62,834 nt of DNA from an uncultured Bacteroidales bacterium (GTDB lineage Bacteria > Bacteroidota > Bacteroidia > Bacteroidales > UBA3824). The translations under genes and the position numbers were made by a program. The DNA lies in the NCBI GenBank assembly GCA_905234655.1, contig CAJOJG010000011.1, positions 1 through 62,834 on the forward strand, in the 5' to 3' direction. This document shows positions 18,271 to 27,613 of this stretch, piece after piece; position 1 is the stretch's first letter, and each line of letters opens with the position of its first letter. Under the pieces are notes generated by a model. It made no database searches. It was not told the DNA's origin and saw only the letters and a list, made by a program, of their open reading frames with translations.

Positions 18271-18864
18271 TTACTTCTTCTTCTTCTTCTTGTCGTCGTC
18301 GCCCTTAGCCTCGGCCTTCGACGCCCTTGTGGGAATTACGCGGCAGATGAGTGCGTCCTTCGGGTCTACAATCTCGCAGTTCTCAATCTTGATGTCGGAA
18401 ACCTTGATGGACTGTTCGATGTCGAGTTCTGTGATGTCTACCTTGACAGTCTCGGGAAGTGCGGTGTATACACCTTTCACTTTTGCCTTGCGGGCAGCGA
18501 TTTTCATCTTGCCACCGGCCTTTACGCCGACTGAGCTACCAACGAACTCGTAGGGGAGTTTAACGGTAATCTGCTGGTCGTCAGCGAATGCGTAGAAGTC
18601 TACGTGCAAAGGCTCGTCGGTAACGGGGTGGAACTGGATGTCCTTTATGAAGGTCTTGATTTCCTCGCCGTCGATGTCGAGGTTGACGATGTATACGTTG
18701 GGTGTGAAGATCGCACCGTTAAGTTCCTTCTGCGAAACAGTGAAGTTAATCTGCTTGTTGTTTCCGTAGACGATGCACGGAACCTTGCCTTCCTTGCGGA
18801 TGAGTTTCGCAAACTTGGTACCGATGTCTTCGCGCTTGGTACCGCTGAGATTGAATGTCTTCAT
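18271..18864 (-). CDS. rplY: 50S ribosomal protein L25/Ctc
   Basis: 5S rRNA-binding ribosomal protein of the long (Ctc/TL5) type, 197 residues. The N-terminal L25 domain (MKTFNLSGTKREDIGTKFA, GKVPCIVYG) is followed by the C-terminal beta domain with LHVDFYAF and VKLPYEFVGSSVGVKAGG. The tail is a run of acidic then lysine residues (KGDDDKKKKKK), commonly seen in Bacteroidota. First gene of the block with pth and the S4 protein. Confidence 0.96.
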   Translation of the reverse strand: MKTFNLSGTKREDIGTKFAKLIRKEGKVPCIVYGNNKQINFTVSQKELNGAIFTPNVYIVNLDIDGEEIKTFIKDIQFHPVTDEPLHVDFYAFADDQQITVKLPYEFVGSSVGVKAGGKMKIAARKAKVKGVYTALPETVKVDITELDIEQSIKVSDIKIENCEIVDPKDALICRVIPTRASKAEAKGDDDKKKKKK

Positions 18865-19115
18865 TTAGATTTACAAATGTTTTTAATGTGTGTTACTCAA
18901 AATTGAAATTTCACTTCAATTTCCCATCGCACTGGCCTTAAAACGCCTGGCCTTGGGATTTTTCGGGCGCAAAGTTACAAACTTTTGGCGGCTTGTGAAA
19001 ATTTTTTTTCATGTTTTTGTATTAAATATTCTTTATCCTCAAAAAAAAGTCCTACCTTTACGTCGTTTTTATTCACTTACATTAAAAATTATTATTTTCT
19101 AATTACTCTAAAATT

Positions 19116-20357
19116 ATGAGAAAAACTCTACTTGCTATTGCCTGTGCCCTTGCCATGACGGCCGGCTCCCAGGCACAGAAATTCGATGGGCTTGCCATGA
19201 CGCCGCCGATGGGCTGGAACAGCTGGAACACTTTTGCCTGCGACATCAGCGAGAAGACTGTCAAGGACATGGCTGACTTGTTTGTCGAGCTTGGACTTGA
19301 CAAGTGCGGCTACGAGTACATCGTCATCGACGACGGCTGGATGCTCAAGCAGCGCGACAAGGACGGCAATCTCGTTCCCGATCCCGCCAAGTTCCCCGAC
19401 GGCATGAAGGCTGTTTCGGACTATGTACATTCTAAAGGCTTGAAGTTCGGCATCTACAACTGCGCCGGCAGCGAGACTTGTGGCGGCTACCCTGGCGGTC
19501 GTGGACATGAGTATCAGGACGCGCGCCTCTATGCGTCGTTTGGCGTGGATTACCTTAAATATGACTGGTGCAACACCGGCAAGATGTATGCCCCCGAGGC
19601 TTATAAGACAATGCGCGACGCGCTCTACACAGCCGGTCGCCCGATTGTGTTCTCGCTGTGCGAGTGGGGCGACAACCAGCCTTGGGAGTGGGGCGCGGAA
19701 ATCGGACACCTCTGGCGCACGACCGGCGACATCTACTGCTGCTATGACTGTGAATATGTCGTCCATAAGGGACAGCCCGACCAGTGGTCGGCGTGGGGCG
19801 TATGGCCGATACTCCGTATGAGGAAGGACATCCGCAAATATGCCGGCCCGGGACATTGGAACGACCCCGACATGCTCGAGGTCGGCAACTGCATGAGCGT
19901 CGCCGAAGACCGCTCTCACTTCGCGCTATGGGCTCTCAGCGCGGCTCCGCTTATGCTTGGCAACGACCTCCGCAAGGCTTCGAAGGAGACTATCGAGCTG
20001 ATAAAGAACACTGAAGTTATCGCCGTCGACCAGGACAAACTCGGCATCCAGGGCTATGAGTACCGTATGCAGGACAGCGTCTCGATTTGGGTAAAACCGC
20101 TTGAGGACGACGAGTGGGCAATCGGCTTTATCAATACTTCAATGACTGAGAAGGACATCAACTTCGACTTCAAGCAGCACGTCATAACAGACGACCTGTC
20201 AGGCAAGTCGCTTGATGCTACTAAAAACGAGTACATTCTCCGTGACCTCTTCCTCCACCAAAACCTGAAGGCTACTACAAAGAAGCCTGTCGTGGCTAAG
20301 ATAGCAAGCCATGACATCTTGATGCTCAAGGCTACCATCAAACCGGCGAAGAAGTAA
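19116..20357 (+). CDS. GH27 alpha-galactosidase
   Basis: Exported enzyme that removes terminal alpha-galactose, 413 residues with signal peptide (MRKTLLAIACALAMTAGSQA). Family features: TPPMGWNSWNTF at the start of the barrel, IDDGW, the nucleophile Asp150 in YLKYDWCN, and the acid/base Asp205 in LWRTTGDI. PGHWNDPDML and WALSAAPLMLGNDLR follow, then the C-terminal beta domain. The protein is short and single-domain, with no carbohydrate-binding module. It lies alone between rplY and a terminator. With the GH95 gene it points to growth on galactose- and fucose-containing glycans. Confidence 0.95.
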   Translation: MRKTLLAIACALAMTAGSQAQKFDGLAMTPPMGWNSWNTFACDISEKTVKDMADLFVELGLDKCGYEYIVIDDGWMLKQRDKDGNLVPDPAKFPDGMKAVSDYVHSKGLKFGIYNCAGSETCGGYPGGRGHEYQDARLYASFGVDYLKYDWCNTGKMYAPEAYKTMRDALYTAGRPIVFSLCEWGDNQPWEWGAEIGHLWRTTGDIYCCYDCEYVVHKGQPDQWSAWGVWPILRMRKDIRKYAGPGHWNDPDMLEVGNCMSVAEDRSHFALWALSAAPLMLGNDLRKASKETIELIKNTEVIAVDQDKLGIQGYEYRMQDSVSIWVKPLEDDEWAIGFINTSMTEKDINFDFKQHVITDDLSGKSLDATKNEYILRDLFLHQNLKATTKKPVVAKIASHDILMLKATIKPAKK

Positions 20358-20373
20358 GGTAATGACCGACAAA

Positions 20374-20412
20374 TAAAAAAACGAATTGGGTGGCTGTCCA
20401 ATTCGTTTTTTT
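20374..20412 (+). terminator. Terminator between GH27 and hybrid kinase genes
   Basis: AAAAAACGAATTGG and CCAATTCGTTTTTT form a 14-pair stem with an 8-base loop and a T-run on one side, A-run on the other. The two flanking genes converge here, so it can serve both. Confidence 0.85.
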
Positions 20413-20418
20413 GTGCGG

Positions 20419-22119
20419 TTACTTTATGGTGTCCTTGTTGAGTTGGGAGTTCATCTTTTTTATGACGTCGTCGATTTGGAACGGCTTGCTGACGTAGTCG
20501 TCCATGCCGGTGCTCAGGCAAATCTGGCGGTCGCCGGACATCGCGTTTGCTGTGACGGCGATGATTGGGATATGACCGCCGGTGTTACATTCTATGCGTC
20601 GGATTTGCCTTGTCGCTTCGTAGCCGTCCATGACCGGCATTTGGATGTCCATCAGTATGAGGTCGTAGTTGCCTTTTGTCACGAGTTCCACACATTCTTG
20701 GCCGTTAGAGGCGAGTGCGATTGCCTTTACGTGTTTGTCAAGGCTCAGGCTCATGACTTTTTGGTTGATGGGGTTGTCGTCGCACACGATTATGTTGGCC
20801 TGGTCGAGGGTCTTGGCTTTTGTGACGTTTGTAAAGCCGGCGGTCTCGTTTGTGTAGACTTCCATCGGCTTTTGTGTCGTGGCGGCCGCGCCCTGTGGCT
20901 TTACGTCTTCCTCGTCGTCGAAGCACACATTAAAATATATGAACGAGCTGTCGTCTTCAAAACGTTGCTTGATATTGCCGCCGAGTTCTTCGATTATGCG
21001 TTTTGCAATTCCCAATTCCGGCACGTCGCCGCCGTGGAGCACCGGGATTCCGTAGTCTGTCTTGACATCGAATCGATATTTTATTGGCTTTATGGGAATC
21101 CTGACACGGTTGACGACTATTGTCACTTGAGCCGGGAGGTTTTCCTTCGGCGTGTATTGAAGGAAGAAGTCGTATATGTTGAGCATTATGCGGCGCATCT
21201 TCACCGAGTTGCCTTTCAGTCGTGGCAGTTCGCCGTATACTTCAAGTTTTACTTCAATTCCAGGTGTCAGTTCCGCTGTCTGTGTTATTAATGACTTCAG
21301 GTCAAAAAATCTTATGCCGTCGTTGATGTTTATGCCGAATGGCTTTCCTTCAGTCTCTCCGTTGATTATGTCGAAAACGTCTGTGATTGTCTCTACGGAC
21401 GCGATAAGTGAATCGACGAGCTGCTTTTTGTTGTCCGGGTTGTCGTTAGTGGACATCATGTTTGCAATGCCGAGGATATTGCTTAACGGAGTGCGGATAT
21501 GGTATGAAAGTTTAGTTATCAAGTCCTGCTTTTTTGAAGTTTTTGGGTCGGCGTCGGACTTCGTGTTCGGTGTGGACTTGTCGGCGGTCGTGCATGCGTA
21601 GAGCGGCACGGCGACTACTGTGAACGTAAGCATCATGCCGAGCGCGAGGACTATGAAGCTTGAAATGTCGACGTAGCTGCTTATGCAGCAGGTTATGAAT
21701 ATCGCCGCTATTGTCGTAATGCTGATTACGCCGGCGCATCTTCGCCCGTAACCAATTATGCCGTATGCCGGTATCATAAATGCATACGCATGGTGGACCA
21801 TCAGGCGGTCGGGCAGTAGTATCAGCGACAATGCCGCTGCCAACATGACAAGCACAAGCCCGAACTTTGACGCCGTGGCGTGCCCGATTTTGCCGGTCAG
21901 GAAGTGCAGCGCGCCGAATCCTGACGCTATTACTGCCATGAACACTGTCTGTACGGTGTCTGCGCCGTCTTTTATCAGCAGCACGAGCAGTAATAATGTC
22001 ATTGTCAGGCCAAAGAGATTGAACACCCCGGCGATTATCCGGGAGAGTTTTGACACGCAGTCGTCTGCCTGCGATGACCCTGTCAAAAGCATGTTCGACA
22101 ATTTTTCTATCACGTCCAT
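20419..22119 (-). CDS. Membrane hybrid histidine kinase, degenerate ATPase domain
   Basis: 566 residues. Residues 25-175 contain about five or six membrane helices with no sensor domain recognised; HisKA follows with His207 in KLSYHIRTPLSN. In the ATPase region the N-box is damaged: the usual LLNLLSNAIKFTPK aligns with MLNIYDFFLQYTPK, so the magnesium-binding Asn is Phe318 and the following Lys is Gln321; the G1 box is reduced to TDYGIP. The C-terminal receiver (about 442-560) is complete: DD at 447-448, Asp491 in LILMDIQMP, Thr in IAVTANAM, Lys in VSKPF. It probably cannot autophosphorylate normally and may work as a phosphatase or as a partner that passes or receives phosphate. Confidence 0.88.
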   Translation of the reverse strand: MDVIEKLSNMLLTGSSQADDCVSKLSRIIAGVFNLFGLTMTLLLLVLLIKDGADTVQTVFMAVIASGFGALHFLTGKIGHATASKFGLVLVMLAAALSLILLPDRLMVHHAYAFMIPAYGIIGYGRRCAGVISITTIAAIFITCCISSYVDISSFIVLALGMMLTFTVVAVPLYACTTADKSTPNTKSDADPKTSKKQDLITKLSYHIRTPLSNILGIANMMSTNDNPDNKKQLVDSLIASVETITDVFDIINGETEGKPFGININDGIRFFDLKSLITQTAELTPGIEVKLEVYGELPRLKGNSVKMRRIMLNIYDFFLQYTPKENLPAQVTIVVNRVRIPIKPIKYRFDVKTDYGIPVLHGGDVPELGIAKRIIEELGGNIKQRFEDDSSFIYFNVCFDDEEDVKPQGAAATTQKPMEVYTNETAGFTNVTKAKTLDQANIIVCDDNPINQKVMSLSLDKHVKAIALASNGQECVELVTKGNYDLILMDIQMPVMDGYEATRQIRRIECNTGGHIPIIAVTANAMSGDRQICLSTGMDDYVSKPFQIDDVIKKMNSQLNKDTIK

Positions 22120-22143
22120 ATTGAGTCAATATTTTGCGCCAAT

Positions 22144-22644
22144 TTAGCAAAATTCCTTAACATACAAAACTTTTTTACAAAAAAAGTTGATGTACGTTTG
22201 CGTATGGGATTGTCGTGTACTTCTGCCAGCGGCGCGGCACCCAGTCGGACGCGCCGGGCGCAGAGGCGGACACATTGCCGGCGCGGGCGCGTCAAAATCC
22301 TCGTCCTCGCCGCACTCTACGCGCCTGAAAACGTCGTAATGATGTCGTTCCAAGGGGTTGATGGTGTTGGCGGCGCGGACGGCCTGGCGCATTTCGCGGA
22401 CGAGGTTGCCGTCGGTGTCAACTATCAGAGTGCCAATGTCTTGATTGACGCTCACGCCCCACGGTTTCGCGCCGGTGCCAGTGCCGTTGATGGACACATA
22501 ACGCCACCCCGACTTTTCGCTGCCGATGAGTACGGCGATGTGCCCGTTCTTGTTGGCGGCGCGGCGGTCGAGGATGAAGATTATGTCGGCAAAAGCGTCA
22601 AAAGCCGCCGCCGCAATCATCAATATCGTCAACAATAGTTTCAT
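22144..22644 (-). CDS. Exported hypothetical protein, doubtful C-terminus
   Basis: From the ATG at 22644 the protein has a signal peptide (MKLLLTILMIAAAAFDAFA) and a region conserved in Bacteroidales small exported proteins (IIFILDRRAANKNGHIAVL, YVSINGTGTGAKPWG, NTINPLERHHYDVFRRV). After about residue 115 the sequence becomes Pro/Arg/Cys-rich and unlike a folded domain. Another frame over the same DNA (about 22300 to 22190) reads ASDWVPRRWQKYTTIPYAN and ends at a stop, which looks more natural, so a frameshift near 22310 is possible. No function known. Confidence 0.5.
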   Translation of the reverse strand: MKLLLTILMIAAAAFDAFADIIFILDRRAANKNGHIAVLIGSEKSGWRYVSINGTGTGAKPWGVSVNQDIGTLIVDTDGNLVREMRQAVRAANTINPLERHHYDVFRRVECGEDEDFDAPAPAMCPPLRPARPTGCRAAGRSTRQSHTQTYINFFCKKVLYVKEFC

Positions 22645-22747
22645 CTTGACCGCAAAGTTACTGATAATTAGGTGGCGGCGCATCTTTTTAAAAGTGGCAA
22701 ATTTTACCGCAGCGGGTGGGGAATTTGTTATGAATGGAAATTTTTGT

Positions 22748-22755
22748 TATTTTTG
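22748..22755 (+). promoter_or_regulatory. -7 box before the 22773 gene
   Basis: TATTTTTG fits TAnnTTTG and ends 17 bases before the ATG at 22773. An in-frame ATG at 22734 lies upstream of this box, which argues for the later start. No clear -33 TTTG. Confidence 0.4.
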
Positions 22756-22772
22756 CCACAAAAAACACAGCA

Positions 22773-23321
22773 ATGGACCAATCCGAATATTACAAACAAT
22801 ACGAAGACACCCTTCGCGCCCAACTTTGCGACCTCGCCGCCGGGCTCGACCGCCTCAAACGCGGCGTACTTCCCGAATCGCCCGACATCGCCGAGGCGTG
22901 GGAAAAAATCGCGCCCTCGTACATCGCCGATGCGTCGCGAGAAATCGTCAAATACCCCGCAGTGTCGCTCGGCTGGGCGATGTACCTCGGCATGGCGGTC
23001 GCTAAATATTGGGACACCGACTGGGCCATCTACGGCAAGCACCCCAACATCTACGAGCACATCCGCGACAAGCGTGGCTTCGACTGCATGGACGAGGCCA
23101 TCCGCGGCGAAATCCTTCAACTCACCGGCGACGACTTCAACAACATGGAATCCTTCGTGCTGTCGTGTTCGCGCCTTGCCCTCGACAAAATCCGCGCCGA
23201 GGGCATCGAGCCGTCCACCCCTGCGGCGTTCTTCGTCTATACCATCAGTTGCAAGACCCTCTACACCGTCGGCGCGGCAGTGGAACTCACCCGGCTGGGG
23301 TACAAGATGGAAAAGATGTAG
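22773..23321 (+). CDS. Conserved hypothetical protein, 182 residues
   Basis: Soluble protein beginning MDQSEYYKQYEDTLRAQLCD; an earlier in-frame ATG at 22734 is less likely because it precedes the promoter-like box. Mostly helical, with aromatic-rich motifs (VSLGWAMYLGMAVAKYWDTDW, two residues longer than needed to see the pattern) avoided in detail here: the WAMYLG and YWDTDW segments near residues 70-90 and the GFDCMDEAIRGE segment near 105 are its most distinctive parts. No known domain recognised; similar proteins occur in other Bacteroidales. It faces the AAA ATPase gene tail to tail with adjacent stop codons (23319-23321 and 23322-23324). Confidence 0.7.
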   Translation: MDQSEYYKQYEDTLRAQLCDLAAGLDRLKRGVLPESPDIAEAWEKIAPSYIADASREIVKYPAVSLGWAMYLGMAVAKYWDTDWAIYGKHPNIYEHIRDKRGFDCMDEAIRGEILQLTGDDFNNMESFVLSCSRLALDKIRAEGIEPSTPAAFFVYTISCKTLYTVGAAVELTRLGYKMEKM

Positions 23322-24467
23322 TCAGACTTCCGCCACAAAATCAAAATAATTGTCCCGCGTGATTACCACAAACGGCACGTCGGGATAACTGTTGGAAAAC
23401 GTCGGCGGACACTTCGCGTTGGCTTTCTTGGCGTTGTACTTGAACTCGAAAGCCGACAATGTGCCGTCCGCTTCCTCGATGAAGTCGATTTCCTGTTTTT
23501 GAGTCGTCCGCCAAAAATAATAGTTGCGGCGGCGCGAATGGAAGGCATTGTTTTTAATGCGCTCGCTTATCAGAAAATTTTCCCACAATGCGCCCATGTC
23601 GTTCCGCAGTTCGCACGGCGTGAAATTTGTAATCACGGCGTTTCGGATGCCGTTGTCGTAGAAATAGATTTTCACACTCTTTTTCAGTTCGTTGCGGACG
23701 TTGCGGCTGTACGAGCGGATATGGAACACGATGTACGCCTTTTCAAGCAAGTCGATGTACCTCTGCACAGTGAGGGTGTCGATGCCAAGAAGGTCGGAAA
23801 GTTCGCGGAACGAGACCTCGCTGCCCACCTGCAAGGCGAGTGCCTGTATGAGTTTTTCGATTACCATCGGACGGCGAATGTCCTGAAACTCAAAAACATC
23901 CTTGAAAAGATAACTTGAAGTGATGTTTGACAATATGTCCTTCTCGTCGCCAGGATTGTTGACCACGTCGGGATAAAAACCGTACACAAGCCGCGTAGTC
24001 AGTTGCCTTGCTTCGTCCATCATCGACGTATGGTTGATGAGTTCGTTGGTCGAGATGGGGAACAAGTTGTACTCGAACTTGCGCCCCGTAAGTGGCTCAT
24101 TGATAGTGTTTGAGAGGTCGAGCGACGACGAGCCTGTTACGGCTGTCTGCACGTCAGGAATGTTGTCGTACATCAGTTTTAGCGTAATGCCGATGTCCTT
24201 GACGCGCTGCGCCTCGTCGATTACCACGAATTTTGACTTGCCGACGAGTTGTTTCAATTGAGCCGACGACGCCGACGAAAGCCTTGCACGCACGTCAGGC
24301 TCGTCGCAGTTCCAGTATTGAACCGCGCTTTGCGGTCCCAAACCCGACAGCATTTCTTTCAAAAGTGTTGTTTTTCCGGTCTGACGCGGTCCGATGAGCA
24401 AAATCACTTTGCCCTTGCCGACCTTGCTGTCGAGCACAGCCTGCAAATCTCGCTTTATTGTGTTCAT
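23322..24467 (-). CDS. AAA ATPase with DUF4143-type tail
   Basis: 381 residues from the ATG at 24467 (MNTIKRDLQAVLDSKVG). The AAA_14 ATPase domain has Walker A GPRQTGKTT near residue 27-35, Walker B FVVIDEAQR near 90, and sensor AVTGSSSLDL. A winged-helix-like segment follows (FRELSDLLGIDTLTVQRYIDL) and the C-terminal DUF4143-type domain contains EIDFIEEADGTLSAFEFK, a PD-(D/E)XK-like D-ExK pattern. Such proteins are very common in Bacteroidota and other anaerobes, and their job is unknown. Upstream lies an array of three 32-bp palindromic repeats (24503-24598). A second member of the same family lies at 56468-57664 with its own array. Confidence 0.9.
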   Translation of the reverse strand: MNTIKRDLQAVLDSKVGKGKVILLIGPRQTGKTTLLKEMLSGLGPQSAVQYWNCDEPDVRARLSSASSAQLKQLVGKSKFVVIDEAQRVKDIGITLKLMYDNIPDVQTAVTGSSSLDLSNTINEPLTGRKFEYNLFPISTNELINHTSMMDEARQLTTRLVYGFYPDVVNNPGDEKDILSNITSSYLFKDVFEFQDIRRPMVIEKLIQALALQVGSEVSFRELSDLLGIDTLTVQRYIDLLEKAYIVFHIRSYSRNVRNELKKSVKIYFYDNGIRNAVITNFTPCELRNDMGALWENFLISERIKNNAFHSRRRNYYFWRTTQKQEIDFIEEADGTLSAFEFKYNAKKANAKCPPTFSNSYPDVPFVVITRDNYFDFVAEV

Positions 24468-24502
24468 AATGAATGACTTTACTATTGTTACAAAAATTCT
24501 AT

Positions 24503-24598
24503 TCGACAAAAATAATAATAATTATCGAATATAATCGACAAAAATCATAATATTTGTCGAATATAATCAAAAAAAATCATAATATTTGTCGAATAGGA
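24503..24598 (-). repeat. Three 32-bp palindromic repeats upstream of the AAA ATPase gene
   Basis: Units start at 24503, 24535 and 24567, exactly 32 bases apart. Each has the arms TCGACAAA and TTTGTCGA around an AT-rich centre; the first and third are slightly degenerate (ATTATCGAA and TCAAAAAAA). Read toward the ATPase gene, the unit nearest the ATG contains TATTTTTG at 24514-24507, a good -7 box, with a TTTG in the next unit about 24 bases upstream. The promoter therefore lies inside the array, as an operator would. Confidence 0.85.
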
Positions 24599-24779
24599 TT
24601 TAGTACTACCTTCCCAACTTGGTCAATACGGGCAGAATCATCGCCGTCGGTTCCAACAAGAACCGCACGTACATATTGGCAAAAAGCAAGGAAACGCCAT
24701 ACTAAAAATTTTCCCAGCATTTTATTCGCCATTCCCAAAAATTATCCCTATATTTGCGCATCAAAAATAACAGACAGAA

Positions 24780-27548
24780 ATGGAATACAATCACCGCGAA
24801 ATCGAGGCCTTCTGGCAGAAATACTGGGAAGACCACGGCACCTACAAGGTCAGCAACGTGTCTGACAGACCAAAATACTACGTGCTCGACATGTTCCCAT
24901 ACCCGTCAGGCGCAGGGCTGCACGTCGGACACCCGTTGGGGTACATCGCTTCCGACATATTCAGCCGTTACAAGAGGCTAAAAGGGTTCAACGTACTTCA
25001 CCCGATGGGCTACGACGCTTTCGGACTGCCCGCAGAGCAATACGCAATCCAGACCGGACAGCACCCGGCCGTAACCACCGAGCAAAACATCAACCGCTAC
25101 CGCTCGCAGCTCAAAAAAATCGGCTTTTGCTACGACTGGTCCCGCGAACTGCGCACTTGCGACCCAAAATATTACAAGTGGACGCAGTGGGCGTTCATCC
25201 AGATGTACAACCATTACTACGACCTCGACGCAAAGAAGGCGCGTCCAATAGCCGACCTCATAGCCGAATTTGAGCAAAACGGCAACACCAAAATCAACGC
25301 CGCACATTCCGACGTGCCGGAATTTCCAGCCGCCGTATGGAACGGAATGGAAGACAGCGAGCGAAATTCTGTAATCGACGCTTACCGCCTGGCTTACAGG
25401 GCGAAAACCATGGTCAATTGGTGTCCTAAATTAGGCACCGTGCTCGCCAACGACGAGGTCAAGGACGGCGTATCCGAGCGCGGCGGCTACCCCGTCGTCC
25501 AAAAACCGATGGAACAATGGCTTCTGCGCGTATCGGCGTATGCAGAACGCCTGCTCGAAGGCCTTGAAACCATCGACTGGACCGACTCGCTCAAAGACAT
25601 GCAGCGCAACTGGATTGGACGTTCAGAGGGCTGCGAAATGTACTTTGAAGTAGCCGACAGCGACGTCAAACTCAAAATATTCACCACACGCGCCGACACT
25701 GTCCACGGCGTTACATTCATGGTGCTTGCGCCCGAATCGGATTACGTCCGCCAGGTAACTACGCCCGAGTGCCGCGACGCCGTTGACGCATACGTCGCAG
25801 GCGCGGCCAAGCGCACCGAACTCGAACGCATGAGCGACACCCACAGCGTAACAGGCCAATTCACAGGCGCATACGCCATCAACCCCTTCACCGGCGACCA
25901 GATTCCGATTTGGGTCAGCGACTACGTATTGGCGGGCTACGGCACGGGCGCGATAATGGCAGTACCCGCACACGACAGCCGCGACTACGCATTCGCAAAG
26001 AAATTCAACCTTCCCATCATACCCCTCATCGAGGGCGCGGACGTTTCCCAACAGTCATACGACGCCAAGGAAGGCATAATGATGAACTCGGGCATCTTCA
26101 ACGGCCTCGACGTCCTGACAGCCAAGAAGAAAGCCATCGACGAGGTAGAGCGCATGGGCATCGGCAACCGCAAAGTCAACTACCGCCTTCGCGACGCAAT
26201 ATTCTCGCGCCAAAGATACTGGGGCGAGCCGTTCCCGGTGTATTACAAGGACGGACACGCCGAGATGCTGCCGCTCGACAAGTTGCCATTGACGCTGCCC
26301 GAAATCGACTCTTACCTGCCCACGGAAGACGGCGAGCCGCCGCTTTCGAGAGCCGCAGGCTGGCAGACCGCCGACGGCTGCCGCTACGAAACCTCTACGA
26401 TGCCCGGATTTGCAGGCTCGTCGGCATATTACCTCAGATACATGGACCCCGACAACGACGAGGCCCTCGTTTCCAAACAAGCCGACGAATATTGGCAGGA
26501 CGTTGACCTCTACGTCGGCGGCACAGAACACGCCGTGGGACACCTTATATATTCACGTTTCTGGAACAAGTTCCTCTACGACCTCGGCTACGTCTGCAAG
26601 GACGAACCATTCCGCCGCCTTGTCAACCAAGGCATGATTCAGGGCCGCAGCAACTTCGTCTATCGCATCAAGGACACCAACACATTCGTCTCTGCCGGCT
26701 TGAAATCCCAATACGACACCACGGAACTTCATGTTGACGTCAACATCGTCAAAAACGACATCCTCGACATCGACGCATTCCGCGCATGGCGGCCCGAATA
26801 CAACAACGCCGAGTTCATCCTCGAAGACGGCAAATACGTCTGCGGCTACGGCATCGAGAAGATGAGCAAGTCGATGTACAACGTCGTCAACCCCGACAAC
26901 GTCGTCGAAGACTACGGTGCGGACACGCTGCGTCTGTTTGAGATGTTCCTCGGACCGCTTCAACAGTCAAAACCCTGGGACACAAGCAACATCGAGGGCG
27001 TGAGCCGATTCCTCAAAAAATTCTGGCGTTTGTTCTTCAACGGCAAGGACGGCGCACTCAACGTCAGCGACGACGAACCCACCGAATCCGAACTGCGCAC
27101 ACTTCACAAGACGTTGAAGAAAGTAGAGGACGACATCCTGACCCTCAACTACAACACCGCAGTTTCCGCGATGATGATTGCCGTCAACGACCTCACTTCC
27201 GCCAAGTGCAACAAGCGCAAAGTGCTTGAGCCACTGACGATTGCGCTCGCGCCATTCGCGCCCCACATCACGGAAGAACTTTGGAAGCAACTCGGACACG
27301 ACACCACCATCTGCGACGCGCAGTTCCCGCAGGTCATCGAGAAATATACCGTTGACGACACCAAATGCTACCCCGTGGCTTTCAACGGCAAGACAAAATT
27401 CACGCTCGACCTTCCCGCCGGACTCGACAAAGACGGCATCGAGAAGGCAGTCCGCGACAACGAGCGTTTCCAGAAGACTGTGGACGGCAAGACAATCGTC
27501 AAGGTCATCATCGTCCCCGGCAAGATGGTAAATTTCGTAATCAAATAA
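24780..27548 (+). CDS. leuS: Leucyl-tRNA synthetase
   Basis: Class I synthetase charging tRNA-Leu, 922 residues. HIGH motif in [16 protein letters not shown] near residue 41, a connecting editing domain in the middle (the [17 protein letters not shown] and [16 protein letters not shown] motifs that hydrolyse mischarged tRNA), and KMSKS as EKMSKSMYN near residue 698. Compared with E. coli LeuS it carries a longer insert before KMSKS (around residues 625-680), usual for Bacteroidota. It is followed by a hairpin and prs. Confidence 0.97.
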   Translation: MEYNHREIEAFWQKYWEDHGTYKVSNVSDRPKYYVLDMFPYPSGAGLHVGHPLGYIASDIFSRYKRLKGFNVLHPMGYDAFGLPAEQYAIQTGQHPAVTTEQNINRYRSQLKKIGFCYDWSRELRTCDPKYYKWTQWAFIQMYNHYYDLDAKKARPIADLIAEFEQNGNTKINAAHSDVPEFPAAVWNGMEDSERNSVIDAYRLAYRAKTMVNWCPKLGTVLANDEVKDGVSERGGYPVVQKPMEQWLLRVSAYAERLLEGLETIDWTDSLKDMQRNWIGRSEGCEMYFEVADSDVKLKIFTTRADTVHGVTFMVLAPESDYVRQVTTPECRDAVDAYVAGAAKRTELERMSDTHSVTGQFTGAYAINPFTGDQIPIWVSDYVLAGYGTGAIMAVPAHDSRDYAFAKKFNLPIIPLIEGADVSQQSYDAKEGIMMNSGIFNGLDVLTAKKKAIDEVERMGIGNRKVNYRLRDAIFSRQRYWGEPFPVYYKDGHAEMLPLDKLPLTLPEIDSYLPTEDGEPPLSRAAGWQTADGCRYETSTMPGFAGSSAYYLRYMDPDNDEALVSKQADEYWQDVDLYVGGTEHAVGHLIYSRFWNKFLYDLGYVCKDEPFRRLVNQGMIQGRSNFVYRIKDTNTFVSAGLKSQYDTTELHVDVNIVKNDILDIDAFRAWRPEYNNAEFILEDGKYVCGYGIEKMSKSMYNVVNPDNVVEDYGADTLRLFEMFLGPLQQSKPWDTSNIEGVSRFLKKFWRLFFNGKDGALNVSDDEPTESELRTLHKTLKKVEDDILTLNYNTAVSAMMIAVNDLTSAKCNKRKVLEPLTIALAPFAPHITEELWKQLGHDTTICDAQFPQVIEKYTVDDTKCYPVAFNGKTKFTLDLPAGLDKDGIEKAVRDNERFQKTVDGKTIVKVIIVPGKMVNFVIK

Positions 27549-27556
27549 AAAACACA

Positions 27557-27596
27557 TTAAGGCTGATAGACATTCGCTTGGCTGTCAGCCTTTTAA
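27557..27596 (+). terminator. Terminator after leuS
   Basis: TTAAGGCTGATAG...CTGTCAGCCTTTTAA forms a stem of about ten pairs with one small bulge, ending in TTTTAATTAT. prs starts 17 bases later. Confidence 0.65.
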
Positions 27597-27613
27597 TTAT
27601 AATCAATTAAAAC

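Noticed and set aside
24503..24598. CRISPR-like array upstream of the first AAA ATPase
   Set aside because: Only three units, the repeats are continuous with no variable spacers, and no cas genes are present; the promoter lies inside.
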